A stretch of DNA of 64,000 bases from Rivularia sp. MS3 (GCA_019192545.1 JAHCMI010000013.1:62001-126000), one strand, 5' to 3'. Shown: positions 44,497-54,314, counted from the first letter of the stretch. Notes: generated by a model not told the origin, from the letters alone. Numbers and translations are program-made.

Positions 44497-45408
44497 ATGA
44501 CGGCAAAAAAAGACATAGCTTTTGTAATTGTTTCTTACAATTCAGCTAAAACTTTAAGAGGTGCAATTGAGTCATGCATTAAAGCAATTGAAGATTTTTA
44601 TCCGCAAACAGGCACTGTTATTGTGTACGATAATGCTTCAAAGGATAAGTGTCCGCAAATTCTAGATGATTTTGCGTGGAGGTATCCAGATATATTTATA
44701 GGTAAAAAAGGTGAACGTAATTTAGGATTTGGGGTTGCTAATAATCGGGCTGTTGCTGCTATACCGAGTAATGTTTATGTTTTAGTGAATCCTGATGTGA
44801 CTTTTAAATCTACGATTATTCCTCGTTTGGAAGTAACATTAAATTCCGAATCGAATATCGCAATTGTCTGCCCTAAGTTACTGTATCTTGACAAATCAGT
44901 TCAACCATCAATTCGGAGATTTCCTACATTTAATTTTTTGCTATGCAAGTATTTACTGGGTGAAAAGTTGCAGAATATACTATGTCCTTTTGATTATTAT
45001 TATGCCGGTATGCCTGCTCCCAGGAAAATCATAGAAATTAATTGGGCAATAGGTGCTTTCATGATGATATCTGGGAAATATGTAGAGCGTTATGGCTTGT
45101 TTGACGAACGCTTTTTCTTATACTTTGAAGATGTCAGCTTGTGTGTAGATGCTTGGCAAAACGGCTATAGAGTTTTATTTCAGCCGAAAGTATCGGCACT
45201 GCACTTGTATCAGCGCTGTAGTACTCGTTCAAAGTTCAACTATCTAACGCTAATACATATAATTTCTGCTTTGAAGTTTTTTGCTAAATATAAACCCTAC
45301 CGTAAATCTTGGCAGTTAATTACCTTAATTTTGGCAATCTATCCAAAATTACGACATAGCTGGCGTTATTTCGTACTATCAAAATTTGATAAGTTGCAGC
45401 GCTCATAA
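44497..45408 (+). CDS. GT2 family glycosyltransferase (2), rhamnosyltransferase-like
   Basis: A 303-residue GT-A enzyme. Motifs are FVIVSYNSAKTLRGAIESC, VIVYDNASKDKCPQIL, RNLGFGVANNRAV, VLVNPDVTFKS with the metal-binding DV, and then IGAFMMISGKYVERYGLFDE with FLYFEDVSLCVDAW, which are hallmarks of WbbL-like rhamnosyltransferases. Its stop precedes the HepA-like gene by about 110 nt, on the same strand. A GTG at 44476 is in frame; the ATG at 44497 is preferred. Confidence 0.9.
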   Translation: MTAKKDIAFVIVSYNSAKTLRGAIESCIKAIEDFYPQTGTVIVYDNASKDKCPQILDDFAWRYPDIFIGKKGERNLGFGVANNRAVAAIPSNVYVLVNPDVTFKSTIIPRLEVTLNSESNIAIVCPKLLYLDKSVQPSIRRFPTFNFLLCKYLLGEKLQNILCPFDYYYAGMPAPRKIIEINWAIGAFMMISGKYVERYGLFDERFFLYFEDVSLCVDAWQNGYRVLFQPKVSALHLYQRCSTRSKFNYLTLIHIISALKFFAKYKPYRKSWQLITLILAIYPKLRHSWRYFVLSKFDKLQRS

Positions 45409-45518
45409 ATTTTTAGTTTTATCGATAAATCGATAAGTTTAATTCCGTCTGCCGACTTTTATGCTTGCGATTATATACAGTTTTGACAGCGGGCTATTTA
45501 ATTATTCAAAAGACATAC

Positions 45519-47408
45519 ATGCAAGTAAAGTTACCTATCTTTATCCGTAAAATTTTCATAGCGACTGGTTTTTGGCAGCACAATTATCTGATTCTAAGAG
45601 CATTTCAACCTTTTTATCACATTGCAATAGTAGCCGTATTGTTAACAATTATGGCAGCGGCTTTAGAAGCTGTGGGTATAGGGTTAATAGCTTCTTTACT
45701 ACAAGGATTAACTAATCCAAATCAGCCAGCTTTAGAAACTGGTGTTGAATGGTTTGATATTAGTATTTTAGGTACCCAAACTGCTGCTCAAGAGCGTATC
45801 TGGCGTATATCGGGTTTGATTCTATTTACTGTTTGGATGAGAGCAGTTTTTAGTTATTTCGGACGCTACTGCGCTAAATTATGTGAAATTGGATTGGTAG
45901 ATACTCTTCGTAAAAAAATATTTCAGCAGTTTAAAAGCTTTAGTCTTACATACTATACTCAAAAACGTTCCGGAGAATTAATTAATACTTTTTCTGCTGA
46001 AGTTAGTAACTTAAGCTTTGCTTTTAATGAACTGATTAATTTTGTAACTAAAAGTTGCGTAATTTTAGCATATACTTTTGCTATGTTCGTTATCTCTTGG
46101 CAACTTACTTTAGTTACAGTATTACTTTTTAGTTTACTTGCCGCAGCAGCTTCACATTGGATTCGTAGAGTGCGTCAAGCTAGTTTTGAAATGAGTTCCG
46201 CTGGTGGAGAATTAGCAGCGAAAACGTCAGAATTTATTGGCGGTATTCGCACGGTACAGGCATTTTGGACTCAAGAGTTTGAAAGCAAGCGTTTTAATCA
46301 AGTAGCTGATAAATTTGCTAGCGCTTGGTTGAAAGCTAGTACTATTAGCGGATTTTTGCAGCCAGTAATTGAAGGCTTAGCGACTACCATTTTAGTATCC
46401 ATGATATTGGTTGCGGTTTCTACACTTATATCTAATGGAATCCTTAATACAGTTTCTTTGCTGGCATTTTTATTCGCGTTATTTCGATTGCTGCCAATTA
46501 TCGCTCATATGAATAGTTCCTGGGGTTTAATTGCCATGCATTCGGGAGCTTTAGGAGCCGTAGAAGAACTTTTAAGAACAGATAATAAAGCTTATTTAAC
46601 AGATGGGAAAAAAAAATTTCCCGGTTTAAAACAAGCTATAAAAATTGCCAATGTTGATTTTGGTTATGAAAAGAGTCAATTAGTATTGCACAATATTAAT
46701 TTAACCATTGAACGCGGTGAAACTGTAGCTTTAGTCGGTGCTAGTGGTTGCGGTAAAACAACTTTAGCAGATTTGTTAGTACGTTTTTACGATCCTACTT
46801 TAGGAAAGATATTAATTGATAATGTAGACTTGCGCGAATATAGTATCGGTTCCTTACGCAACAATATCGCCGTGGTAAGTCAAGATACTTTTATATTTAA
46901 TACTTCGGTACGAGAAAATATTGCTTACGGTTTAGAAAATATTGACGACAAAGCAGTTATAGAAGCAGCTAAAGGTGCAAATGCCGATGAATTTATTTGG
47001 GAATTACCCCAGGGTTTCGACACCAAACTTGGAGATAGAGGAGTACGTTTGTCTGGCGGGCAAAGACAGAGAATTGCTATTGCCAGGGCATTATTACGCA
47101 ATCCAGATATTTTAATTTTAGACGAAGCAACTAGCGCTCTCGATTCGGTGAGCGAACGTTTAGTACAGCAGTCTTTAGAAAAATTGGCTTCTGGAAGAAC
47201 TGCGATCGCGATTGCTCATCGACTTTCTACTATTTTTAAAGCCGATAAAGTTGTAGTACTAGAACAAGGACGTATTGTAGAACAAGGAGGCTATCAAGAA
47301 TTATTAAATCGTAAAGGTAAACTTTGGAAATATCATCAAACACAGCATCAGTTTAGTCAAGAGAATTTAGCAAACGAACACAAACATATAGACAACAAGG
47401 AGAAATAA
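45519..47408 (+). CDS. hepA: HepA-like ABC transporter (membrane and ATPase domains fused)
   Basis: A 629-residue half-transporter. The N-terminal MQVKLPIFIRKIFIATGFW followed by a six-helix membrane domain resembles HepA, needed in Anabaena for the heterocyst envelope polysaccharide. The ATPase has Walker A GASGCGKTTL near residue 406, signature LSGGQRQRIAIARAL near 511, and Walker B ILILDEATSALD near 534. The long upstream frame from TTG at 45465 is rejected in favour of the ATG at 45519, because the homology starts there. In this locus it may export lipid-linked glycan. Orthology to HepA rather than a paralogue is not proven. Confidence 0.82.
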   Translation: MQVKLPIFIRKIFIATGFWQHNYLILRAFQPFYHIAIVAVLLTIMAAALEAVGIGLIASLLQGLTNPNQPALETGVEWFDISILGTQTAAQERIWRISGLILFTVWMRAVFSYFGRYCAKLCEIGLVDTLRKKIFQQFKSFSLTYYTQKRSGELINTFSAEVSNLSFAFNELINFVTKSCVILAYTFAMFVISWQLTLVTVLLFSLLAAAASHWIRRVRQASFEMSSAGGELAAKTSEFIGGIRTVQAFWTQEFESKRFNQVADKFASAWLKASTISGFLQPVIEGLATTILVSMILVAVSTLISNGILNTVSLLAFLFALFRLLPIIAHMNSSWGLIAMHSGALGAVEELLRTDNKAYLTDGKKKFPGLKQAIKIANVDFGYEKSQLVLHNINLTIERGETVALVGASGCGKTTLADLLVRFYDPTLGKILIDNVDLREYSIGSLRNNIAVVSQDTFIFNTSVRENIAYGLENIDDKAVIEAAKGANADEFIWELPQGFDTKLGDRGVRLSGGQRQRIAIARALLRNPDILILDEATSALDSVSERLVQQSLEKLASGRTAIAIAHRLSTIFKADKVVVLEQGRIVEQGGYQELLNRKGKLWKYHQTQHQFSQENLANEHKHIDNKEK

Positions 47409-47484
47409 TTATCATTACAAACTCTTAACTCCGAACACTGGTTAAATGGATGACGCTGATTCCACGGAAATTGTTTATTAATTC

Positions 47485-47505
47485 CTAACTCTCAACTCCT
47501 AACTA
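47485..47505. repeat. Short heptad repeat, CTAACTC type
   Basis: Three 7-bp units CTAACTC, TCAACTC and CTAACTA lie just upstream of the pyruvyltransferase gene. They are the reverse complement of the GAGTTAG heptads found at 36151 and 56911. Confidence 0.6.
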
Positions 47506-47532
47506 TTTCCTATTATCTATTTCCTAAAAATT

Positions 47533-48585
47533 ATGAAAGTAGCAATTTGGGGTTCGTATAATTATGGTAACTACGGCGATGATATAATGGCAATCCAGTT
47601 TGCCAAATATTTTAAAAGTATAGATGTTATACCTGTAGTTTACCGATTAAATAAACAGTTAGCAAAACGCTATAAAATTCAAACTACCGACTCATTAAAT
47701 GAACTTTTTCAAGATGCCGAATTTTGTATTATAGGCGGGGGTGGATTTCTCGTCGAAAACTTTTCTGCACCTTTTGAAGAAGATTTTCGTCAGTTACAAA
47801 TCGTCAGCACGCAGAAAAATTGTCCCGTATATCCAATCTCTATCGGTGGAGAAGGGCTAGGGAAAAATACTTCGCTTTCTTATTGGAGACAAAAATTTTT
47901 TCAAGGTGAAACTTGTAAATCCTGTAGCGTTAGACTGGAATCGGATAAAGCTTTAATTAACCATTTTGGCAAAGAGGTTTTTTACTATCCCGATGTTTTA
48001 CTTGCAGTATCTGAATTTTGGCAAATTCCTTCTAAAATTACACAGAATAACACCATTCACGTTGGGATAAATATTCCTAATACCATACAGTGTAAATGGC
48101 TTGCTTTTCAACTTGGTGTCATCGCATCTATCAGAAGAGATATTGTTTTCCATTTCATTAAAACATATTTACCATCTTCACCAATAAATACCGAGTTGCG
48201 ACCCAAACAGGTATCTAATAATATCAAATACCATGTGTATACAGACCCATTATTAACTCTTCAATTTCTGGCTTCACTTGACTTAGTAGTTTCATACAAA
48301 CTCCATCTAGGATTAACAGCATTAGCATTAGGGGTACCGTTCTACAGCCTAGGTGGTTCTGGTAAAGCCAAAGCATTTTTAAATAGTATCGGAGCCGATT
48401 TTGCGGTTTGGAATCCCGGTGACAAGCGATTTAAGCTTGCTGCATTTTTATCCAATCCTCAAAATATTCTGCAAGCAAAAAATAAATTTAATTTTACCAT
48501 AATAGACAAATTAACTGTTGAGAGTCGGGGACACTTAGAGTTATTAAACAAACTTGTGAAAAATGTTAGTTCTTCATTTAGATAG
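47533..48585 (+). CDS. Polysaccharide pyruvyl transferase family protein (3)
   Basis: A 350-residue PF04230 member beginning VAIWGSYNYGNYGDDIMAI, with CIIGGGGFLVENFS near residue 69, YPISIGGEGLG, SVRLESDKALINHFG near residue 137 and VSYKLHLGLTALALGVPF near residue 255. The usual TxRLHG is SYKLHLG here. The glycine-rich GGGG loop fits the donor-binding site. It would add a pyruvyl ketal to the second polymer or a related group. It is followed by a second Wzc-like gene. Specificity unknown. Confidence 0.85.
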   Translation: MKVAIWGSYNYGNYGDDIMAIQFAKYFKSIDVIPVVYRLNKQLAKRYKIQTTDSLNELFQDAEFCIIGGGGFLVENFSAPFEEDFRQLQIVSTQKNCPVYPISIGGEGLGKNTSLSYWRQKFFQGETCKSCSVRLESDKALINHFGKEVFYYPDVLLAVSEFWQIPSKITQNNTIHVGINIPNTIQCKWLAFQLGVIASIRRDIVFHFIKTYLPSSPINTELRPKQVSNNIKYHVYTDPLLTLQFLASLDLVVSYKLHLGLTALALGVPFYSLGGSGKAKAFLNSIGADFAVWNPGDKRFKLAAFLSNPQNILQAKNKFNFTIIDKLTVESRGHLELLNKLVKNVSSSFR

Positions 48586-48875
48586 ATGTACCTTTTCTTG
48601 AGAATTGCATAAAGTACTTTACATGAATGCGAAGTTAATTAGCTCACGAATGGAAAATTAGATTGGCAGAAAGATTTAATACATAGCTGAAAGAATTTAG
48701 ATATTTAATTGCGAGGTAATTATGAATTAATACTACTCATATATGATAAATTATTTATCTAAAATCCATTTAGTTCGTTCTTTCTCAGAATGAATCGGGG
48801 TGTATAAAAATATCTAGAATCTAGAATATTTAGTGAATTTAAGAAAAAATAGTGTTTCGATTTGAGAGGTCTTTT

Positions 48876-51134
48876 GTGGTGGTTGACACAAGTCTAGAAC
48901 AACGGCAAATAGCAATAGCCGCCCCACAAGAAGCTGTGAATATTAGACAGCTATCTACCATAATATATCGCCGACGCTGGCTTATTTTAGGGGTTGCTAG
49001 TATGGTTATGTCGGTTGCTACTTTACTATCTGTAGTCGTAAAACCGATGCGTGAAAGCTCGATGCAGATGTTAGTCAGTTCTAATCTTTATCAGAATGCA
49101 AAAACTTATAATAATCAAAATAATTTAAACAATGATTTTACAGATTCTAATCTTGAAGTTGTAGATTATACTGCTCAATTACAGTTGATGCGAAGCACGA
49201 AGTTAATTCAAAAAGCAGTCGAATTGCTTCAACCGATGTATCCAGATATTACAGTAGAAGATATTAAAGGCGAAAAAGGTGTAAAACCACGAAAAGCTCC
49301 TTTAAGAGTAACCCAACTACAAACAGGAGTGGGAGTACATAAAGCACCTTCGGAAGTATTTGAGATATCTTTTAAAGATAAAAACCCGGTTAAAGCCCAA
49401 AAAGTACTCGAAGCATTACAAATAGTTTATCAACAGTTTAATAAAGAACAGCAAAAAGACCGTTTATCCAAAGGTTTAGCTTTTGTTAATAGCAGACTTC
49501 CCAAAATTAAACAACAGGTAGTCACATCGGAAAAAAAGTTAGAAACATTTCGCAAAACATACAATATAGTAGATCCGCAAGTACAAAGTACAGTTCTTTT
49601 AGAAACTATTGCCGCCATCAAAAAAGAACTTGAGACTACCACCGCGCAGTTGCAAGATATAGAAGCTCGATACAGTAATTTAGAGCAGAAAATAGCAGCT
49701 TCTCCTAGAAATGCTCTAGCATCTTCGCGTCTAAGTCAGTCAACTCGCTATCAATCCTTATTAGATGAAATTCAAAAAACAGAATTAGCTTTAGCTGAGG
49801 AAAGACAGCGGTTTACAGATAATTCTCCGACAGTACAAAAACTTTTAGCGCAGCGTCAGAGCCAACTAGCTTTATTACAACAAGAAGCTCGAAGAAGTTT
49901 GGGAGACGAAGTAAATGCCGCTCAAAATTCTGCCCAACCATTGCTAACAAAAGGGCAGCTTGCGGGAGTCGATTTAAAGCTAGTCGAAGATTTAATCAAA
50001 TTACAAACAGAAGCTTTGGGTTTGCGTGCCAATCAACAAAGTTTGATAGAATCGGAAAAACAGCTACGTGCCAATTTAAATCAATATCCTGCTTTAATTG
50101 CACAATACAATCGATTATTGCCAGAAGTAGAAACCAATCGTAAAACTTTGGCACAGTTGATGGAAATACGCCAATCTTTAGCGCTTAAAATTGCTCAAGG
50201 GGGATTTGATTGGCAAATACTCGAACAACCTGAATTAGGAACAACAACAGGCAGCTTAAGATTATTATTTCTCTTAGCAGGTGCAGTTACCGGTCCAGTT
50301 TTGGGTATTGCACTAGCTTTAATCTTAGAGCTATTTAACGATACCATTTATACCCCTAAAGACCTAACGAGGTTTACAAATCTGCGTTTGCTTGGTAAAA
50401 TTCCCAAACTGCCGCCACCTCGTAAAAGAAAAAGACTGTTTAATTTACCAATTGGTTTTAATCGCTCATCCTCACGGCGATCGCTACAAAATTCATACTC
50501 TTCTTTTTCAGAAGCCATTGCCCGTTTGCCTTCCCATGAAACCCTGGATATGGCTTACCAAAATATTCAAATATTAAAATACCCCCTGCACTGTCAAACA
50601 CTGATGGTAACTTCAGCATTAGCTGGGGAAGGGAAATCAACTTCAACATTAGGATTAGCGGTAAGCGCGGCTAGGATGCACCAGCGAGTTTTAGTGATTG
50701 ATGCAAATCTGAGAAATCCTAGTTTGCATTCGAGCCTAGAGCTTTCTAACGATTGGGGACTATCCTTACTACTATTAGAATCAATAAATAGTGAAGTCAA
50801 CGATTACGTGCAACCCGTTCATCCTGCCATAGATGTTTTAACTGCCGGGCCAGTACCATATGATACCGTTCAACTACTTACCTCCGGACGCATGAAAGAA
50901 TTGTTAGAGATATTTACGCGCAATTATGATTTAGTTTTAATAGATGCTTCTTCTATTTTAGATACTGTAGATGCGAGAATTCTAGCTTCAATGTGTAGCG
51001 GTATTATTATGGTAGGACGTATGGGCAAAATTACCCAAAGCGAATTGATTCAAGCTACACAAAATTTAAGCAGTTTAAATTTAGTTGGAATTATTGCTAA
51101 CGAAGCAGGCAAATCGCAAAAAGTCTATGTTTGA
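48876..51134 (+). CDS. Wzc-like polysaccharide co-polymerase / BY-kinase (2)
   Basis: About 752 residues. The GTG at 48876 is preceded at a good distance by GAGAGG, so it is preferred to the GTG at 48852. The N-terminal Wzz domain begins VNIRQLSTIIYRRRW with a membrane helix near residue 40. Long coiled coils follow, then a second helix before the kinase. Walker A is TSALAGEGKSTS near 584, and Walker A' VLVIDANLRNP near 605. The C-terminus ends GKSQKVYV with almost no tyrosines, unlike classical Wzc, so autophosphorylation of a Tyr tail is doubtful. It closes the rightward block; a MITE follows. Confidence 0.92.
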   Translation: MVVDTSLEQRQIAIAAPQEAVNIRQLSTIIYRRRWLILGVASMVMSVATLLSVVVKPMRESSMQMLVSSNLYQNAKTYNNQNNLNNDFTDSNLEVVDYTAQLQLMRSTKLIQKAVELLQPMYPDITVEDIKGEKGVKPRKAPLRVTQLQTGVGVHKAPSEVFEISFKDKNPVKAQKVLEALQIVYQQFNKEQQKDRLSKGLAFVNSRLPKIKQQVVTSEKKLETFRKTYNIVDPQVQSTVLLETIAAIKKELETTTAQLQDIEARYSNLEQKIAASPRNALASSRLSQSTRYQSLLDEIQKTELALAEERQRFTDNSPTVQKLLAQRQSQLALLQQEARRSLGDEVNAAQNSAQPLLTKGQLAGVDLKLVEDLIKLQTEALGLRANQQSLIESEKQLRANLNQYPALIAQYNRLLPEVETNRKTLAQLMEIRQSLALKIAQGGFDWQILEQPELGTTTGSLRLLFLLAGAVTGPVLGIALALILELFNDTIYTPKDLTRFTNLRLLGKIPKLPPPRKRKRLFNLPIGFNRSSSRRSLQNSYSSFSEAIARLPSHETLDMAYQNIQILKYPLHCQTLMVTSALAGEGKSTSTLGLAVSAARMHQRVLVIDANLRNPSLHSSLELSNDWGLSLLLLESINSEVNDYVQPVHPAIDVLTAGPVPYDTVQLLTSGRMKELLEIFTRNYDLVLIDASSILDTVDARILASMCSGIIMVGRMGKITQSELIQATQNLSSLNLVGIIANEAGKSQKVYV

Positions 51135-51166
51135 AGCAATAAGGTAAAAAGAAACAGAGAAATTTG

Positions 51167-51275
51167 GGCGTTGCTGATTAAAAGTATGAATAGCCCCCCA
51201 ACCCCCAATTATGGAGGATTCAGGGAGCTACGGTTAGATAGTAACAATAAATTCATATTGCAATTGTGCAACGCC
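51167..51275. mobile_element. MITE, family A, copy 2 (109 bp)
   Basis: Perfect 8-bp inverted ends GGCGTTGC (51167-51174) and GCAACGCC (51268-51275), flanked by perfect 8-bp direct repeats GAAATTTG (51159-51166 and 51276-51283). Interior shared with copy 1 at 40255: GCTGATTAAAAGTATGAATA, GGTTAGATAGTAA and CAATTGTGCAACGC. It inserted just downstream of the Wzc-like gene. Mobilising transposase unknown; an 8-bp duplication is known for several families (for example IS6, ISL3, IS66, IS256). Confidence 0.88.
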
Positions 51276-51424
51276 GAAATTTGAATCCTCTGATGTATGG
51301 ATATATCTCATTTTCTCTGCTTATTCCTTTGTTTACCGAGAAAACTCAGGGAATTCTGCGCTTACCTCCTTGTTCCTCTGCGTTAAAAAATATCTGATAC
51401 TATAGCCATCCCCAGAATAAATTT

Positions 51425-52345
51425 TTAATTGTTCCCCTCTTTTACCAATTTTAAAAATATCTGAGTCAAATCAGCTTCCGCTTTTTCGACAACTTTTAGC
51501 TGTAAAGGTTCGAGTATATTCAATACTCGATAAATCAAATCTGGCTGACTCACATAAATAATTCTTTTTTCTACAACTTCGACACCAATCTTCACTAACT
51601 TGGTGATTCTGACTTCATCTAACACAGATTCCATTTCAACTTTATAAGCTTTACCAGAAAACTTACTAATTAATTCACCAGTAGGTAATTCTGTTAATAT
51701 TTCACCCTTACGAATAATCGCAATTCTATCAGCAAGTTGTTCGGCAATATCAAGTTGATGAGTCGTTAATAAAATAGCACAACCAGATGCAGCAATTTCC
51801 TTTACTAATAATTTCACATCTTCAGTTGCTTCCACATCAAGCCCTAAAGTAGGTTCATCCAACAGCAAAACCTGTGGTTGATGAACTAAAGCCACAGCAA
51901 AAGCTAATTTCTGCTGCATTCCTCGCGAAAGTTGCTGTACTGCGGTACGGCGTTTATGCTGTAAACCAAATCTTTCTAACAGCGCAATGCCCGATTTACG
52001 TGCTTGAGCGTGAGTGAGTCCTTTTAATACTCCGAAATACTCTAAATTTTCTTGAGGAGTTAATCGCCAATAAACATTACGGTTTCCTTCTAAAACAGCA
52101 CCAAGTTTTTCTAAAGCATTAGGGTTACGGTGAGGATTTATTCCCGAGATTTTTGTCCAGCCGAAATCTGGTTTAATTAATCCCGCCATCATTTTTATAC
52201 TTGTAGTTTTCCCCGCACCATTAGGACCTAAAAAAGCCACAACTTCCCCTGAAGTAATATTTAAAGAAACATTCTTTACTGCTTCTACTATTTGATTGTT
52301 TAAGCGGTAAGTTTTTTTAAGATTATAAGCTTCTAAAGCAATCAT
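51425..52345 (-). CDS. ABC transporter ATP-binding protein (ABC-2 type)
   Basis: A 306-residue ATPase. Walker A is LGPNGAGKTTSIKMM near residue 38, signature LSRGMQQKLAFAVALVH near 138, Walker B VLLLDEPTLGLD near 158, and the H-loop is in LLTTHQLDIAEQLA. The C-terminal 85 residues form the usual extra domain of ABC-2-type drug/polysaccharide/Nat-like exporters. A matching permease is not found beside it in this window. The role (drug, sodium or polysaccharide export) cannot be told. Confidence 0.88.
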   Translation of the reverse strand: MIALEAYNLKKTYRLNNQIVEAVKNVSLNITSGEVVAFLGPNGAGKTTSIKMMAGLIKPDFGWTKISGINPHRNPNALEKLGAVLEGNRNVYWRLTPQENLEYFGVLKGLTHAQARKSGIALLERFGLQHKRRTAVQQLSRGMQQKLAFAVALVHQPQVLLLDEPTLGLDVEATEDVKLLVKEIAASGCAILLTTHQLDIAEQLADRIAIIRKGEILTELPTGELISKFSGKAYKVEMESVLDEVRITKLVKIGVEVVEKRIIYVSQPDLIYRVLNILEPLQLKVVEKAEADLTQIFLKLVKEGNN

Positions 52346-52415
52346 ATTGGTTATAAAGAAAGGGAATAGAGGATATCGATAGGAAGCAATGTTTCTGATT
52401 ACCTATAAATTAAAA

Positions 52416-53124
52416 TTAATCGTTGACAATTTTGATATCCATACCAGTTGCAGCACTACTAACTTCCATCACCGTATCAGCTTCCTTTGTTCCCATTCTG
52501 GCAGCTTTTTCCGGACAAGGTTTATTTACATGATGATTAATTGCAGCAACTTGATTGTTTTCATCGATACAAACCTCTAATCTTCCATAACGCAGTACCG
52601 TTGACATCCAAACCAGTTCTTTCATAAATCTTTCAAACCGACGGATATAAGTTTGTTCATCCAACAATTTCCCCGAATCGCCAAATAAATTATTTACGCC
52701 GCCAAAATTTAGGTCATAAAATGTTGTCACCAAGCCTAACTCGCGCATCACTGGAAGTAAACTTTGAATTACTCTAGCACCACCGAAAGGTCCTGTTGAA
52801 ACGCCGCAAATTCCTACAGCTTTATGAATATATTCTTTAAAATTCGTATCGAGGACGTGTTTGAGTATACCGGGAAAACTATGATTATATTCCGGAACTA
52901 CGATAATAAATCCATCAGCACGTTGGCAAATAGCTGAGAATTGTGCATCCTTAATTGATTCCCCAGCATCGTCAATAGGGAATTTAAATTGACGAATATC
53001 AATTAATTCGGTTTCAACTCCATTCCACTTTTGCACCTGTTCGGACACAAACTTTGCTACAGGTTCGCCCTATTCTACCTAGGCGAACGGTACCAAGAAT
53101 AACTGGGATAAAAATATTACTCAT
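52416..53124 (-). pseudogene. NADPH-dependent FMN reductase family gene with a frameshift
   Basis: The body (52416-53048) encodes the flavodoxin-like fold with VVPEYNHSFPGILKHVLD and GVSTGPFGGARVIQSLLP. The family's N-terminus is present upstream in another frame: starting at the ATG at 53122-53124 the DNA reads MSNIFIPVILGTVRLGRIG, then loses frame in a GGG run (53068-53070, CCC on the plus strand). Removing one G gives GEPVAKFVSEQVQKW continuous with the body. The break falls in the FMN-phosphate loop, so the shorter product from the GTG at 53048 would lack that site. Genuine mutation, programmed shift or sequencing error cannot be told apart here. Confidence 0.75.
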
Positions 53125-53431
53125 ATCAACTTTAGTTATCGGTAAACATTAACAAAATATACTTAAATCAATGAAATAGAAATATTTGTTGATTTATTTT
53201 CATGTTTAAATATCCATTTTCCTGCAATCATAAATATGATTACTTGCTTGATGATTTATTTAAATAGATGCTCCCCAATTATGGATTTATATGCCATAAG
53301 ATAAGTGCAGGTAAATTTTTTTAAACCTAAGACTCGCTTTTATACCCAATCTGTTTTATATTTTGATTTTTAAGATTGAAAATATAGTTTCATTAACTAC
53401 TGACCGTAAATTCTAAGAAGGTTAATACAGC
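53125..53431. other. Divergent intergenic region
   Basis: About 300 nt between the frameshifted reductase gene (leftward) and the amidase gene (rightward). AT-rich. Apart from an AGAAGG ribosome site near 53417, nothing recognisable. Confidence 0.4.
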
Positions 53432-54244
53432 ATGAATTCTTATCTAGCAGCTGCTATTCAAATGACCAGCGTGCCTGATTTATCATCAAATTTGGCTCAA
53501 GCTGAAGAATTAATTGATGTAGCGGTACGTAGAGGTGCCCAATTAGTGGGTTTACCAGAAAATTTTTCTTTTATGGGAGAAGAAAAAGATAAGCTTTTGC
53601 AAGCCGAAATCATTGCTAAAGAAACTCGAATCTTTCTCAAGAAAATGGCACAGCGGCACCAAGTAAATATTATTGGTGGTGGTTTTCCCGTTCCTTCAGG
53701 TGAAATTGATAAAGTTTACAATACTGCCGTGCTGATCGATTCCAACGGTGAGGAACTATCTTGCTATCGCAAAGCACATTTATTTGACGTAAATGTGCCA
53801 GACGGTAATACTTATCGAGAATCAAGTACGGTGATGGCTGGCACAGAACTGCCCGATGTTTATTCATCAAAACAACTCGGACACATTGGACTTTCAGTTT
53901 GTTATGATGTACGATTTCCCGAGCTTTACAGACATATGTCACAACAAGGGGCAGATGTAATGTTTGTCCCCGCAGCTTTTACCGCTTTTACTGGCAAAGA
54001 CCATTGGCAAATATTACTACAAGCCCGTGCCATTGAAAACACTTGCTACATAATCGCTCCAGCCCAAACAGGTTTACATTATGACCGTCGTCAAACCCAC
54101 GGACATGCCATGATTATCGATCCTTGGGGAATGATTTTAGCCGATGCTGGGAAAAAACCTGGAGTCGCGATCGCTGAAATTAATCCTGCCAGAATCGAGC
54201 AAGTTCGCCGTCAAATGCCAAGCTTGCAGCATAGAGTATTTTAG
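53432..54244 (+). CDS. Nitrilase-superfamily amidohydrolase (Nit-like)
   Basis: A 270-residue carbon-nitrogen hydrolase. The catalytic triad is visible: Glu43 in GLPENFSF, Lys114 in CYRKAHLFD and Cys157 in LSVCYDVRFPE. Sequence style (KAHLFDVNVP, YDVRFPELYR) is that of the Nit1/Nit2 branch. Nit1 members hydrolyse deaminated glutathione, and others omega-amides such as alpha-ketoglutaramate, so a metabolite-repair role is likely. Cytoplasmic. Monocistronic, convergent with the aldolase gene across several hairpins. Confidence 0.9.
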   Translation: MNSYLAAAIQMTSVPDLSSNLAQAEELIDVAVRRGAQLVGLPENFSFMGEEKDKLLQAEIIAKETRIFLKKMAQRHQVNIIGGGFPVPSGEIDKVYNTAVLIDSNGEELSCYRKAHLFDVNVPDGNTYRESSTVMAGTELPDVYSSKQLGHIGLSVCYDVRFPELYRHMSQQGADVMFVPAAFTAFTGKDHWQILLQARAIENTCYIIAPAQTGLHYDRRQTHGHAMIIDPWGMILADAGKKPGVAIAEINPARIEQVRRQMPSLQHRVF

Positions 54245-54293
54245 TTAGAAATTACAGTTATTTTCATCTGCGCTCTAGAAGGGTTTTTTTAAT

Positions 54294-54314
54294 AATTCCG
54301 GTGCAACCGGAATT
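54294..54314. other. Perfect 9-bp hairpin
   Basis: AATTCCGGT-GCA-ACCGGAATT. No U-run follows on the plus strand; a T7 run lies just before it. It may be an RNA-processing hairpin or a dispersed palindrome between the convergent genes. Confidence 0.55.
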
